A stretch of 64,000 bases of DNA from Blastocladiella emersonii ATCC 22665 (GCA_025594325.1 JANHCV010000015.1:248001-312000); one strand, 5' to 3'; counted from the first letter of the stretch, positions 1 through 10,320 are shown. Numbers and translations are program-made. The notes: generated by a model from the sequence alone, not told the origin.

Positions 1-246
1 CTTGGACATGAAGCTAGGATTAAACCACTTTGATTCATCGATCAACCCGATAATGAAACTGCAAGGGAAATCAGAGCCCGCAGCGCCACCTTGGGGTGTG
101 CAACCACGCGTTGTGCCACTCACGCGATCGGCTGTCAGCGAAATTAGTCACCTTTCCTCACTCTGCCGCGTCGGCTCGCTCGCGAACCTTCGTCTCGCCC
201 GTGCATCAGGGCCCACCATGCACTTGGAGCAAACGCCAAAGACCAC

Positions 247-1149
247 ATGCAAGAAGCTCATGAAACTGATGGCAGTGCGCTCGAGGCCGACTTTCTCAGC
301 TTCCCCGAGATCACTGCGGCGTCGTGGTCAAGACCAACGTTCCGCGACGGCTTCTTGTCCATACGTATAACCGGTATCGGCGAAATACTCAACGAGTATA
401 TCGCCCTGGCCTACAGGAACGGCGAGACGGTCACTTTGTCTCACAAGCTTATCGCTGATATCAATGAATGGGTGACCGACACCAAGTACATGCCCGAGTG
501 CTTCCCCGACTGGACCACGATCCCACCCGGAGCAGCACGCGAAGTCTTTCTCAACTACTACTCACGCAATGGCCCTGCCGGGTGTCAACCCGTGATGCCC
601 GGGTTAGCACAGCTTGTCCATCGGCTTCGGCGGAATCTCCCACGAGTCGTCTCCTCCGCACTTGATCGGCACGTTACGGCCCAGAAGCGTCGCCTGATCG
701 TGTCGTGTACCGCCACTACCTCGCCGAGCTCGAGCGCCTGCACGGCGACGCGCTCCGCCGCCGCCGGATCCTCGAGTCTGCCGCTGGGGAGAGCGCTCGT
801 CAAGTGCTGACGGCGCTTGTTGGCCCTCATCACAACTCGCGTTGCCTTCAAACGTGCGCGCGTGGCTCGAATACGAGGAGCTCGTGGACGAGCCCGCCAT
901 CCTGCAATCGAGAGCTTCCAAGGGCATTGACCAGTGCGAAAAGGATGCTACCGACCGTGCTAGTGGAAAGCACGATCCCGGATTGCGTTGCTCGATGCGC
1001 TGCGGCAGGCGGCCGCGGAACTCGTCCGTGAGGACTGGGCCGAGTCAGGCCTCGCTGTGCCTGCTTGGATCGTTCGCTTCAGAGTTCCAGATCGCGTCCA
1101 AGAGCCAGTAGTTCACGTCAGAGTCAGAAAGAATGTAATGCTCATTTAA
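247..1149 (+). pseudogene. Decayed protein-coding gene, family unknown
   Basis: Coding-like sequence runs through this stretch but changes frame at least three times. Frame 1 from the ATG at 247 reads through about 690 (GIGEILNEYIALAY...). Frame 3 takes over at about 700-830 (YRHYLAELERLHGDALRRRR). Frame 2 carries about 842-960 (VRAWLEYEELVDEP). Frame 1 returns at about 975 and ends at TAA 1147-1149 (LLDALRQAAAELVREDWAE). No splice sites of the usual GTACG...TAG type explain the switches, so I read it as a gene broken by indels. I do not recognise the protein. A CGCGTTGTGCCACTCAC block at 107-123 resembles the element upstream of the neighbouring F-box-like genes, which suggests a related promoter. 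Confidence 0.45.
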
Positions 1150-1296
1150 CATATTTTCTTGGCATCGGATCCCGCGTCGCGTGCTGAGATCGAGCTCACC
1201 TCGCTGGAAGGAGTGACGTGTCGGCCCAAGCTGGCCCGCGGGGTGAAAATCGCTGGCGCGCGCCGCGAACGGTTCGCGCTCTCACAGTGCCGCCAC

Positions 1297-1776
1297 ATGA
1301 AGCGAATGAATATCATGAATTCACCGCCGCCACCGCTCGACTTTTCTTCGCTTCCCGAGAATGCAATAGGTCTGGTCGTCTTACTTGCCACGCCCGCGGC
1401 ACGGGTTGTCAGTGCGTCCCGAGTTCTCACGGACGTTGCGACCAGTTTCCCTCTTCTCCCGCTCCCGCTCGTCTGGATCGACCGCATCGGCGACAGACTT
1501 TCGGCCTACCTTGCCTTGGCCGCGCCTTCCGACCGACTTGTCACCGATTTGGTACCCGAGTGGAAGTCCGCCATCGCTGGTTGTGCGGAAACTAGCCACT
1601 CTGAAGCCGTACGCAAGGCGGGACTTTTGGTCAGAATCCTACGCGCAGCAGCCGTTCATGCACCAGATAATCTTGCCGCGCTATTGCTCATTGTTTACGA
1701 AGGCGACGTGGCGCAGCTTCTCTCGATTTGGCGCCGCTTTTTCCCTGCAGGCTTCTTTGACACGCTCCTCAACTAA
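1297..1776 (+). CDS. Internally deleted F-box-like family member
   Basis: This 159-residue open frame starts at the family-typical MKRMN leader. Residues 1-100 match the N-terminal F-box-like region of the neighbours (LPENAIGLVVLLATPAAR, ASRVL, then PLVWIDRI). From about residue 108 it jumps to the family C-terminus (ILRAAAVHAPDNLAALLLI, FFPAGFFDTLL). The roughly 500-residue solenoid core of full members is absent. The frame is intact, so a mini-protein could be made, but a deletion derivative is the simplest reading. Upstream ATGs in the same frame are ignored because the other copies conserve the MxxM start context at 1297. Confidence 0.6.
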   Translation: MKRMNIMNSPPPPLDFSSLPENAIGLVVLLATPAARVVSASRVLTDVATSFPLLPLPLVWIDRIGDRLSAYLALAAPSDRLVTDLVPEWKSAIAGCAETSHSEAVRKAGLLVRILRAAAVHAPDNLAALLLIVYEGDVAQLLSIWRRFFPAGFFDTLLN

Positions 1777-1905
1777 CGAGCCGGTGCGGCTCTCAAGGCT
1801 TCCACGGAGGTCAATATAAACCAATGTTTGTGCCTTGGAGATAAGATTGTGAATGGTTGGCTAGTATGTTTGCCCTCGAGAACGCGAACATGGAGAGCGG
1901 GGTGG

Positions 1906-1922
1906 CGCGTTGCGCCACTCAC
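1906..1922 (+). promoter_or_regulatory. Shared upstream element (CGCGTTGCGCCACTCAC)
   Basis: This block lies about 145 bp before the start codon of the copy at 2065. Its reverse complement, GTGTGGCGCAACGCG or close variants, occurs 100-200 bp upstream of several other genes in the window, for example at 26593-26607, 46182-46196 and 24324-24338. The repeated position suggests a promoter element; no transcription factor is assigned. Confidence 0.4.
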
Positions 1923-1987
1923 GCCACCGTCTGTCAAACAAATCAGTGGCGCTGGCGGTCTCGCTGGAGTGAAAATTGCGGCCGCAG

Positions 1988-2055
1988 GCCCGAACCGGTC
2001 CTCTCTCTCGCGAACCGGTCCTCTCTCTCCCGAACCGGTCCTCTCTCTCCCGAAC
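1988..2055 (+). repeat. Three tandem copies of a 19-21-bp leader repeat
   Basis: The unit CGAACCGGTCCTCTCTCTC occurs three times in a row and ends in a partial fourth, just before the start codon at 2065. Other family genes have a single CTCTCTC(C)CCG in the same place, so the tract is a local expansion of the 5' leader. Confidence 0.7.
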
Positions 2056-2064
2056 CGGCACCAC

Positions 2065-4176
2065 ATGCAGCGAATGAAATACTCCAACCCGAAGCTACAC
2101 CTTGCTTCACTTCCGGACGATGCACTGGCTCTCATCGTCCAACTCACCACCCCTGCGTCACGGGTCGTGAGCGCGACCCGGGCTCTCGCCAATGCCGCGG
2201 CCGCTTGCCCGCTCCTCCCGCTTATTTGGTTCGACCGCGTCAGCAGCAAACTTTCGGACTCTCTTGCCAAGTTCAAGGCCGAACCTCGCAACCTATTTAT
2301 CCTCGACTCGGTGCCCGAGTGGAAGTCGGTCGTTGCCCACTGCGCACGCGCGGCGCTTGCGCTGCGGAAAGACCCGGACTTGAAGAAGAAGTCTCACGGC
2401 TCGTTTGCGGGTGACCGCAACCGGCCGCAGCTAGCTATGCACCCCAGTTTGCCAAACGCGCTTCGCCCCAAACTTTTTGACACGCTCCTGCGGCCGTGCC
2501 GACAGCTTTCGGCCACGCAGCGCAGCTCGCTTCTGGACAGCCTCGCGTCTGGTACCCTCGAACCCAGGCACTGCAGTTGTGCCGCGGCGGGTCTTGTTGT
2601 CGACGCTCTAGTTCTTGTCCTGCTTTTCGAGTCCACCCAAAACACAGCAGCACTCGATTACGCGCTCGCGGCGCTTGTCCGCTCGCTCCCCGCGGCTGTA
2701 CTCGAGGCTCGCATTCCGCTCCGCCGAACGCTTGAATGGGTTCCCGACCGGTCGAGCTCCCTCCAGGACAAATTTGGCAGCCTCAAGTTCATGGAGTCCT
2801 TCGACTCGGAGCGCGCGGATATGTTAACTCTTGTTGCGTTCTCAGCAGCGCTGCACATGAACGTCGATGCGCTCAAGCTCGTTTACCAGCACCACCCGAG
2901 CCCTGACTCGATCGTGACATTCCTCCAGACGCCGTGGGTCTACGCAATGATTCTCAAACGTGTCAACCTTTACCGTCTCGAGCGCGTTCGCGGCTTCCTT
3001 GACTGGCTGATGAGCCGCGGGTGGAATCCGCAGATCACACCAGAGGCTGGCGAGACTGATCCGTGCGTTGCCGTCGTCAGCTATTTCGACATTGACGTCT
3101 TCAGCGACGACGATCTGCTCCGCGTATTCGAAGCGTACGACCGCTCCCGGCTCGCCACCTTGGCCGACAAGCACCAGCAGGAGCTGATCTGCAACACCTT
3201 CACTCGTTGGATTGACGGGGATTGCTTTGTCCCGATCCTTGCTGCTGCTCGCGCGTGGCCTTGGCTTTCAGCGCCTGCTTGCCTTGCCGTGGTGCTGGGG
3301 CACGTTGTCCGCTTCAATCACCCCGCTGACGACTTCGAACCATTCCTCGCGAACAAGCGCCCTGGCGAACTGAAACAGCTCTTTGGTCGCATGTTGCACC
3401 TCATCGGTGGCCCCTATACCGAGTTTCACGGCTCGCTCTCACGCACCATTATTTTTGCCGTCGAGCGGTGCGGGCTGACGGCAGCGATCGAGGTTGTCGC
3501 TACACACGCTCACGAATTTGCCGACCGCACGTTTGGCCTTGATCTCGAGGCGTTGGGCCTTGACAGTGTCAAGTCCCGCGTCGCGCTCGCCAGTCACTTG
3601 TTTCGTTTGCACGCCGCCGACTCGATCCTTGGCAACAAAGACCTTCTTTGCGCACTTGCAACCTGCCTGATTCCGGTTCTGGCCAAGCCTAACGCCAAGC
3701 GCTACCTTGCTTCGCTCGTGCCCGCTGGCGACAGCGGTCGCGCGCGCTGGTCCGCCATATACGCGGGCTTCCTGGCGGCCGTATCGAGCGAGTTCTCACG
3801 GACGCCACAGGGGTGGGACGACGACCAATCTATGGACGACGGGCTCCCCGAGGATGACGAGCTGCTTCCCGCGTGGCACAACTTCCTCGTCATGTGCCCG
3901 CCCAGCGCCGTCGATCAGCTCAACCCGCGCTTTGTCGCGCAGGCGGGCCCCGCGCTCGAGGTCCTTCATCACACCATGATCGATTCCGACCCTGAAGACT
4001 CGGATGACGAGTACGAAATCGATCTGGCGGAGGACATGCTCCGCGCGGCAGCGGCCCACGCACCTGAAAGCTTGGCCGCGCTTTTCCTCGTGCACTACAA
4101 TGGCGACGCGGCGCGGCTCGCAGGCCTGCAGTCTGTCTTTCCGGCTGGTTGCTTTGACGCGCTCGTCGATGAGTAA
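2065..4176 (+). CDS. F-box-like / alpha-solenoid family protein, copy 2
   Basis: A 703-residue protein and full-length member of the tandem family. The N-terminal 45 residues resemble an F-box (LPDDALALIVQLTTPASRVV, then SATRALANAA and PLIWFDR), which would suggest a substrate adaptor of an SCF ubiquitin ligase; this is inference only. The rest is helix-rich with no recognised domain, and carries family signatures such as HHPSPDSIV, FLDWLMSRGW, LATLADKHQQ and the C-terminal RAAAAHAPESLAALFLV. The start at 2065 (MQRMK) is chosen over the longer upstream frame because all copies keep an MxxM start just after a CTCTCTCTCCCG leader. That leader is repeated three times here as a 19-21-bp unit at 1988-2055. 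Confidence 0.75.
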   Translation: MQRMKYSNPKLHLASLPDDALALIVQLTTPASRVVSATRALANAAAACPLLPLIWFDRVSSKLSDSLAKFKAEPRNLFILDSVPEWKSVVAHCARAALALRKDPDLKKKSHGSFAGDRNRPQLAMHPSLPNALRPKLFDTLLRPCRQLSATQRSSLLDSLASGTLEPRHCSCAAAGLVVDALVLVLLFESTQNTAALDYALAALVRSLPAAVLEARIPLRRTLEWVPDRSSSLQDKFGSLKFMESFDSERADMLTLVAFSAALHMNVDALKLVYQHHPSPDSIVTFLQTPWVYAMILKRVNLYRLERVRGFLDWLMSRGWNPQITPEAGETDPCVAVVSYFDIDVFSDDDLLRVFEAYDRSRLATLADKHQQELICNTFTRWIDGDCFVPILAAARAWPWLSAPACLAVVLGHVVRFNHPADDFEPFLANKRPGELKQLFGRMLHLIGGPYTEFHGSLSRTIIFAVERCGLTAAIEVVATHAHEFADRTFGLDLEALGLDSVKSRVALASHLFRLHAADSILGNKDLLCALATCLIPVLAKPNAKRYLASLVPAGDSGRARWSAIYAGFLAAVSSEFSRTPQGWDDDQSMDDGLPEDDELLPAWHNFLVMCPPSAVDQLNPRFVAQAGPALEVLHHTMIDSDPEDSDDEYEIDLAEDMLRAAAAHAPESLAALFLVHYNGDAARLAGLQSVFPAGCFDALVDE

Positions 4177-4883
4177 TGCGACCACGCGCGCCAGCTCGCG
4201 GCGGACGAGGGGTCTGACGTCTCGCGGCTCAGCGCAGCTTTCGTTTGACATTGACGCAGAGAAAAAAAAATAAACGGAGTCCAACAATTCAAATGTTTGA
4301 GGGAAGCAACCAAGATCAGCGGCAAACCTGGCCGCGAAACTCGCAGTTCGTCTCGTCAGGCTGCAGCGGGGCCGTCGTCTCGCCCTCTTCCTAGCACACG
4401 ACCGCGCCGAGCTTAGTCGTACACCCGGCCGCAGGTACCGTGACGCTGCCAGACTGTCGGCAGCCTCGCCAACTGTGAGCGCAACGCGGGTGCCCGCGTA
4501 CGCATCGCCGTTGCACGAGCGGATCCACGCGACGCTGCCGCTGACCAGCACCTTGTACGTGCAACCACAGGCCGCGATAAATTCTCGTCCGACTTGAGAT
4601 CAGCAAGCGCGCATTCATGGCGCGTGTACATGGCGGTGGCCAACGCCACGTTGACGCCCTCAAGCGCTCGCACGACACGAGGGCCTGCAGCCTGTCCTTC
4701 ACGGTGTTTGTTGCGCGTTCCGGTGCTACTCTGGACACCGGCGACCGGGGAGGGTTGACGAGCCTGTCGCTGCCGGAGTGGAGGTCGCACGCATCGCGTT
4801 TCAGAGTGGCCGGCCGGCTGGGCGTGCGGTGAAATTCCCGCGGCGCACCGCAGCGCGTCCTCTCTCCCGCAACCCGGCCGATA
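4177..4883. other. Intergenic spacer between family copies
   Basis: No convincing gene. An antisense open frame runs through 4413-5057, but it overlaps the start of the next gene, is Arg/Gly rich and has no recognisable domain. An A-rich AAAAAAAATAAAC tract at 4262-4274 may belong to the 3' end of copy 2. The family leader CCTCTCTCCCGCAACCCGG precedes the next start codon at 4884. Confidence 0.5.
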
Positions 4884-6917
4884 ATGTATCAAATGAAAAT
4901 GGACCGACCACCACCCAGCTTGACCTCGCTCCCCGACGAGGCGGTTGAGCTCATCTTGCTCCTGAGCGCCCCCTCGTCGCGGACCGTGACCGCATCTCAA
5001 TTTTATGCCGACGCTGTCAACCGAAGCCTGCTGATTCCGCTCGTCTGGTTTGACCAAGCCGAGGAGCAGCTGTCGAACTTGCTCACCGAAGCGGCGCCCG
5101 AAACATCCGATTCGCTGGAGGACACCCTCGTCGCTGGCTTAGTTCCCATGATGCCGTCCAAGCTCGCTCGTTGTGCATCCGCAGCGATCGCGCTGCAGGG
5201 CCGGTTTGACGGACTCCCGCGGCCGCCCCTGGACGTCAAGCTGTTTCACGCGCTCATGCGACGCTCCTGCCTCATGCCGGCTTCACAGCAGCGCGACCTG
5301 CTCGATTACGCAGTTGAAGGAGGTGCGTATACTATCAACGAAGTCTGTATCATCGATGCAACCGTCCTTGCACTGTACTTTGTTGCAACGCACAACGCAC
5401 CGGATTTCGAATACGCCCTGTCAAACTTGGTCCGCGTGCTACCCGTATTTATGCTTGAGCCCCGCGTACTCCTCCGCACGATGCTGCCCTTGATTCCCAA
5501 TCGCACTTTCGAGTTCCAAGAGGAGCTCAGAGCTCTATGTTTGACTCAACACGAGGACCTCTTCGCCCATCCATACAAACCTGTCGTCGCAGACGTCCTC
5601 ACCCTCTTCGCGATTTCAGCTGCCATGGAAATGAACCTCGATGCGCTCGAGCTGACTTTGCGCCATCACCCGCGGCCGGACTCGGTCCTTGCTCTGTTCG
5701 CCGAGACCGTTGTTTACCCAGCGTTTCTCGCACGCCTCAACAATTACCCGCTCGAAACCGGCTGCCGGCTGCTCGACTGGCTGCTTGCCCAAGGTTGGGA
5801 ACCGCGGTGTGCGACAGCAGACGAGGTACGCAAAGCAAATTTCACCATTGCCAGGAACCTTGATCCAGCCATCTATGACCTCGAGACTGTCGTTCGCATC
5901 TTCAACAAGTATGACCTTGCTCGACTCCAAAGCTTGACCAACGAAAAACAGCGGAGCGTCTTTTCTTGGAGCTTCGAGTGGTGGATTAACCAAGGTCACA
6001 CCGCTTACGTTCTCGCGATTGCCGCTGCGGTTCCCTGGTTCTCGGAGCTCGAGTACTGGACGCCGGTCGCGATCTGCGCTGTGCAACCAGAATCGCCTGG
6101 AATCGAGCTTGAATGCCTATTCCTTGGCAAGCATGGCGAGGACGCGCGGCAGTTGCTGGACGCCATGCTCCGCGCTGTTCCGCTTCGACTCCCGCAGCGA
6201 TGGAAGCGGTACGCCGAGATACTAGCCATCGCGGCACGCGAATGCGGGGAACCAGTCGCCATCGAGCTTGTCGTTACAAACATTGGCTCTCATACTGACC
6301 GCCGCTTCGGATTTGACCTCGACCTGATTGGGCTTGGCGATACGGAATCCCGCGTCGCGGTCGCTCAGCGGCTTCTTAATGTGCTCCTAAGCAGCGACCA
6401 AGCCGAGGAGAGCAAGCTTGCTGCGCTTGCGTTGTGCATGATTCCCATCATCAACTTATCAGGCATCATGGATCGACTGATTCCCGCTGGCGAAGGAAAC
6501 CTCCCGCTGTGGTCGATCGTGTACGCAGGCTTCCTTGCGGCCGTTGCGAACGAGTGCACCTCGGCGTCGCAATTTTGGTATAACGAAGAGACTGGGAACT
6601 ACATCGAGGCAATCGAGTCCGAATCCGTCGACCATCAGCTCATTCTTACCGCGTGGCGCGAGTTTCTTTCCAGTTGCCCTGCCGAGGCCGTCCGGCCGGA
6701 CGACCCACGCTTCCTTCAGCACATTCTTGGGCCGCTCGGGGTTCTCTATCGCGAACGGATTAATCTCTCGGATCCTTTTGCCACGCTCGCACACGAAACG
6801 CTCCGAGGCGCAGCAAACCATGCGCGTGCTCACTTTGACGCGCTTGTTGCGCTGAGCACCGCGAACGCGGGTAGCGCGACATCACCCGCCCCTCCGGCTG
6901 CAGCTCCGGAGCCCTAG
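4884..6917 (+). CDS. F-box-like / alpha-solenoid family protein, copy 3
   Basis: A 677-residue family member. The start context ATGTATCAAATGAAA matches the conserved MxxM leader. The F-box-like segment is at about residues 12-55 (SLPDEAVELILLLSAPSSRTV, PLVWFDQ). The helical core shows the family signatures LTLRHHPRPDSVLALF (about 250-265) and CRLLDWLLAQGWEP (about 295-310). The C-terminus departs from the others: after GAANHARAHFDALVAL it ends in an Ala/Pro tail instead of the usual FPxGxFDxL motif. Molecular function is unknown; ubiquitin-ligase adaptor is only suggested by the F-box resemblance. Confidence 0.75.
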   Translation: MYQMKMDRPPPSLTSLPDEAVELILLLSAPSSRTVTASQFYADAVNRSLLIPLVWFDQAEEQLSNLLTEAAPETSDSLEDTLVAGLVPMMPSKLARCASAAIALQGRFDGLPRPPLDVKLFHALMRRSCLMPASQQRDLLDYAVEGGAYTINEVCIIDATVLALYFVATHNAPDFEYALSNLVRVLPVFMLEPRVLLRTMLPLIPNRTFEFQEELRALCLTQHEDLFAHPYKPVVADVLTLFAISAAMEMNLDALELTLRHHPRPDSVLALFAETVVYPAFLARLNNYPLETGCRLLDWLLAQGWEPRCATADEVRKANFTIARNLDPAIYDLETVVRIFNKYDLARLQSLTNEKQRSVFSWSFEWWINQGHTAYVLAIAAAVPWFSELEYWTPVAICAVQPESPGIELECLFLGKHGEDARQLLDAMLRAVPLRLPQRWKRYAEILAIAARECGEPVAIELVVTNIGSHTDRRFGFDLDLIGLGDTESRVAVAQRLLNVLLSSDQAEESKLAALALCMIPIINLSGIMDRLIPAGEGNLPLWSIVYAGFLAAVANECTSASQFWYNEETGNYIEAIESESVDHQLILTAWREFLSSCPAEAVRPDDPRFLQHILGPLGVLYRERINLSDPFATLAHETLRGAANHARAHFDALVALSTANAGSATSPAPPAAAPEP

Positions 6918-7419
6918 TCATACCTTGTTAACCGGGCATAACAATCTCGACTGTTCTTCCAGGCGTGGACACGAAGAGCTCCCATACCATGGAGACTAGA
7001 CGCGTTGGGTGTTTTGGTTTGTCGTTGTAAATTGATAATATCTTCCTACATCCCAAAGCAAAACGTGAAAACCTCACCTTGAACTACGCGTCGAACTCGA
7101 ACTCGACCTGAAACTCGGACACGCGTCGCGAAAACACGTGAGCCGCCACGTGCAGCCTGCGTCACCTGAGAGACGCGTGAGTGGCGCGGGCGCGTCGCTC
7201 TTCTGTCTCCCGCCCCGTTCGTTCGCGGACGCGTCGCGCGTCGCGCCACCTTGTCTTGTTCTGGTGCTGCTTGTTACCCCGCGTACGCGGGGTGCTGCTT
7301 GTTACCCCGCGTACGCGGGCGCCTCCAGGCGCGGCCGATCGCCCTCTCTCTCTCGAGCCCGTACACCACTACACACCCATTAGACCGACCCTTGCGCAAC
7401 GAAGACTCGCTAGACAGAC
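6918..7419. other. Intergenic region / promoter of the chitin-binding gene
   Basis: Non-coding spacer between copy 3 and the secreted chitin-binding protein gene. It is rich in CGCG-containing palindromic words (ACACGCGTCGCGAAAAC near 7120) and holds the duplicated palindrome annotated separately. No gene seen. Confidence 0.5.
7266..7320 (+). promoter_or_regulatory. Tandemly duplicated 28-bp unit with CCCGCGTACGCGGG palindrome
   Basis: The unit TGCTGCTTGTTACCCCGCGT... occurs twice head to tail, each copy carrying the 14-bp perfect palindrome CCCGCGTACGCGGG. It lies 100-155 bp upstream of the start codon at 7420, so a duplicated binding site for a dimeric regulator is plausible. Confidence 0.4.
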
Positions 7420-8774
7420 ATGAATCTTACAATGCACCGACTCCGGCTCGCGGCCGCCGCGCTGGTCGCGGTGGCCGTGTGCCTTCTCCACGCCGCGGCG
7501 CCGGCGCTCGCGCAGCAGTGCTCGGCCGCGAGCCCGGCGTGTCCCGCGGGACTGTGCTGTTCCAAGGCCATGGGATGGTACGCCGCGCGCTGCAGTTGAC
7601 CGCGAGGGGTTGCACTCACATCCGGCCACGAATAGGTGCACCTCCTCGGCCGAAGCGTGCAATACGACGGACCAGTGCCTCAGCAACTGCCGCGCGCTCG
7701 GGCCCTCGTCCAACAGCACGTCGTGCCCGCCGCGACCGACCGTCTCGGCCGGCGCCATGAACGCGGCGCTCGTCACGCTCCGCGCGCTGCGTGCCGCGCC
7801 CCGCACCCTGCGCTCCCGCTCTCCGCAGAACCTCCCCGCCTCGACGAGCGCACTGCCCAACGTGACGTGCACATTCGCAACGACGCTGACCGAGTGCGAC
7901 CTGACAGCGTTCATGGGCGGCGCGTTATCGTGCCCGTACTGCGCGTATTACCTGCCGTACATAAACTCCGCGCTGCGCGAGTCCGCGATGCACTGCCCGC
8001 TACGCATCGCGGCGTTCCTCGCGCAGGTGCGGCACGAGACGCAGTCGCTGCGGCGCATGTGGCAGCCTGCGGACAACGGGGCCGGCGCGCTGCACCTGCT
8101 GCCGTCCAACTTCCCGGCGGCTGTGCGCGATATCCCGGCGCTGCGCGACGCGGTGCGCGCGGTCGTCCCGGCGACGGCGACGCCCGCGGGGGACGACGTG
8201 GACGTGCCGGCGATGGCGGCGCGGATCAAGTCCGACGCGGCGATGCAGCAGGCCGTCGGCGCGGTGATTGCGCGGCCCGAGTTCGCGTTCCGCACCGCCG
8301 CGTGGTGGTTCACGACGGGCGCAGGTAACGTGCTCGGGTTTGCCGGGTGCGGCGACCTGCGGCGCAACGCGGACCAGGGGCTCGGCGGGCCTGCGGCCAT
8401 GGTCGACGGCGGTGGCGGTGCGCCGAGCGGGCTGTATGGGATTTCGCCGTGCATCTTCGGGGTACGTGCGGCGTGGTTCAGTGTAGGGGACGCGAGAACT
8501 CACACTGTGCGCCGTGTAGACGAGCACGGACCCGGGCTGGTCGCAGCGTTTGCAGTACTACATGGAGGCGCTGGCGGTGGCCGAGCGGCTGGTCCCGGAC
8601 CCGCTGCCGCTGACGGATGCGGTGGCATCGGATCCGGGCACGACTACGGTCACGCGGAGCAAGTCGGGGACGACGGATCCATCGACCGCGACCGCTTCAT
8701 CAAGTGCGGGTTTGACGGATCCGGCCATGGGGCTGGTCGTGGCGCTGGTCGCCGCGGTTGCCCTCGTCCTGTAA
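7420..8774 (+). CDS. Secreted chitin-binding protein with GH19/lysozyme-like domain
   Basis: Three exons (7420-7577, 7636-8461, 8520-8774) give 412 residues; both introns are 58 nt with GTACG...TAG ends. An N-terminal signal peptide (about 1-32, hydrophobic, ending APALAQQ) leads into a Cys-rich hevein-type chitin-binding module (C-x8-C-x4-CC...WC...CNTTDQC). A catalytic-like domain follows, with FLAQVRHETQSLRRMW, YLLPSNF-like and WWFTTGAGNVLGFAGCGDLRRNAD segments typical of the GH19/lysozyme fold; the E of RHETQ is the likely acid. The tail is Ser/Thr rich and ends in a hydrophobic stretch (MGLVVALVAAVALVL), as in GPI-anchored wall proteins. Likely role: cell-wall chitin binding or remodelling. 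The hydrolase activity itself is inferred. Confidence 0.7.
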
Positions 8775-9087
8775 CGCACACCCCACTGCACAATACACCC
8801 GATTGCACGCTTACACATACACATGGTCGACCCCACGCGCGAGACAGGGGAGGGGAGACGCGTCTCATGCGAGACAGATTCGATCAGCTGTGCGCCACGT
8901 GATGCCCGGGATACACAGCATTTTCGCAATCTCCTCTTTCCTCGCCTCTCACCTCATTTGCCCTCGCTGGACCACCCCCGACTACCACGTAGCTATCCCC
9001 TGCATCTTGCTGCAACGCGTTGCCGACCTTCGACTGAACCCTATCCGCGGTCGATTAATTAGACTCCCTGACTAAGGAGAGCCATCC
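8775..9087. other. Intergenic spacer
   Basis: About 310 bp between two co-directional genes. No coding potential, RNA gene or repeat recognised. Confidence 0.5.
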
Positions 9088-10162
9088 ATGTTCCGCCACT
9101 TGGTCCCCACCCTGGCCGTGGCCGCCCGCGCCTCCACGGTGGTCCGCGCGGCGCCCGCGGCCCGCCGCGCGCTGTCGAGCTCCGCCCTGCGCCTCAAGTC
9201 GGACGCCTCGTCGGCGCCCAAGTTCACGGGCCCCGCCGCCGCGATTGCCCGCAAGCCGGCCGCGACGGCGACGGCTGCTGCCTCGGAGCCCGTGGCCGCT
9301 GCCCGCGTCGACGAGCTCATGGAGGAGATGGAGGTGCTCAAGGACGAGCTCGTGCTCGGTACGCTGCTGCTCCGCGTGGGGACGTTGACGGTGGCCCGAC
9401 TAACGCTCGTTCACGTGTAGAGGGCACCGCGACCGAGGTCATCTCCGTACCCGCCGCCTCCACCTTCTCTACCGCTTCCGCCGCGACCGCCGCGCTGCCC
9501 GAGCGCAAGTCCGCCGTGGCCGCCGACATGGACCTGTTCGTGACGATGCTGCGCAACAAGGAGGCGGCGCGGCAGCGCGAGCTGACTGGCACGTCGGACG
9601 ACGCGCACGCGTCGGCGGGCGTTCGCAACAAGCGGCTCGAGAACCCGCTGATCCCGGCCGACCACCCGCTGCTGACGGACGATTTTGCGCTGCTGACGCC
9701 GTTCGCGACCCCGTCGCGCCCTACCGTCGCGTCCATCTTCGGCCCGCTCACCCTCCCGCACCGCGAGTTTGACGCGGACGCCGACGAGGTGCCCGAGGCC
9801 CATGAGGCGGCCGCGGCCTCGCTCATGAACCACGCCAACTTCCCGTACCTCCTCGCGCCCGGGCTCCCGCTGCTCCCCGGTGGCCCGACGCCGATCGTGC
9901 ACAGCGACGCGCTCGTCATGGAGCTCATGTCGCCGGCGGGTGCCGGTGAGCTGCCCGCCGGGTTCCTCGACCACACGCGCGCGCCGGGCGCCGAGGGCGC
10001 GGTCGACGGCATGTACATGACGTCCGTGCTGCGCAAGCGCCGCAAGAAGATGTACGTTACTCTGGCTGACGGAGGGAAGGGCGCGATGCTGATTCGTTGA
10101 TGTGTAGGAACAAGCACAAGCTGCGCAAGCTCCGCAAGCGCACCCGGTCGCAGCGCAAGTAG
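9088..10162 (+). CDS. COX24: Mitochondrial small-subunit ribosomal protein mS38 (Cox24/QRI5 type)
   Basis: Three exons (9088-9358, 9421-10051, 10108-10162) encode 318 residues. The N-terminus is an Ala/Arg-rich mitochondrial presequence (MFRHLVPTLAVAARA). The diagnostic part is the extreme C-terminus, split by the last intron at the M codon: SVLRKRRKKM then NKHKLRKLRKRTRSQRK. This is the basic mS38/AURKAIP1/Cox24 signature, which contacts 12S/15S-type rRNA at the decoding side of the mitoribosome and in yeast affects COX1 translation. The middle is Ala-rich and poorly conserved, as usual for this family. Without the second intron the frame would end before the signature. Confidence 0.85.
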
Positions 10163-10320
10163 ACTCCTCTCTCGCCTCTCGCCGTCCTACCTGTATTCCA
10201 TGCCCCACCTCCTGCTGCTCTGTTCCCCTCCGTATTTGAACCTTCCCCTGCAACAACAACAAAGACTATTAGCTCGATACTTATGCAATTCAAACCACCA
10301 CCATAAAACCACCACCCTCG

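Noticed and set aside
4413-5057. 214-codon minus-strand frame
   Set aside because: Overlaps the conserved start of the F-box-like gene at 4884 and has no family similarity or codon character of its own.
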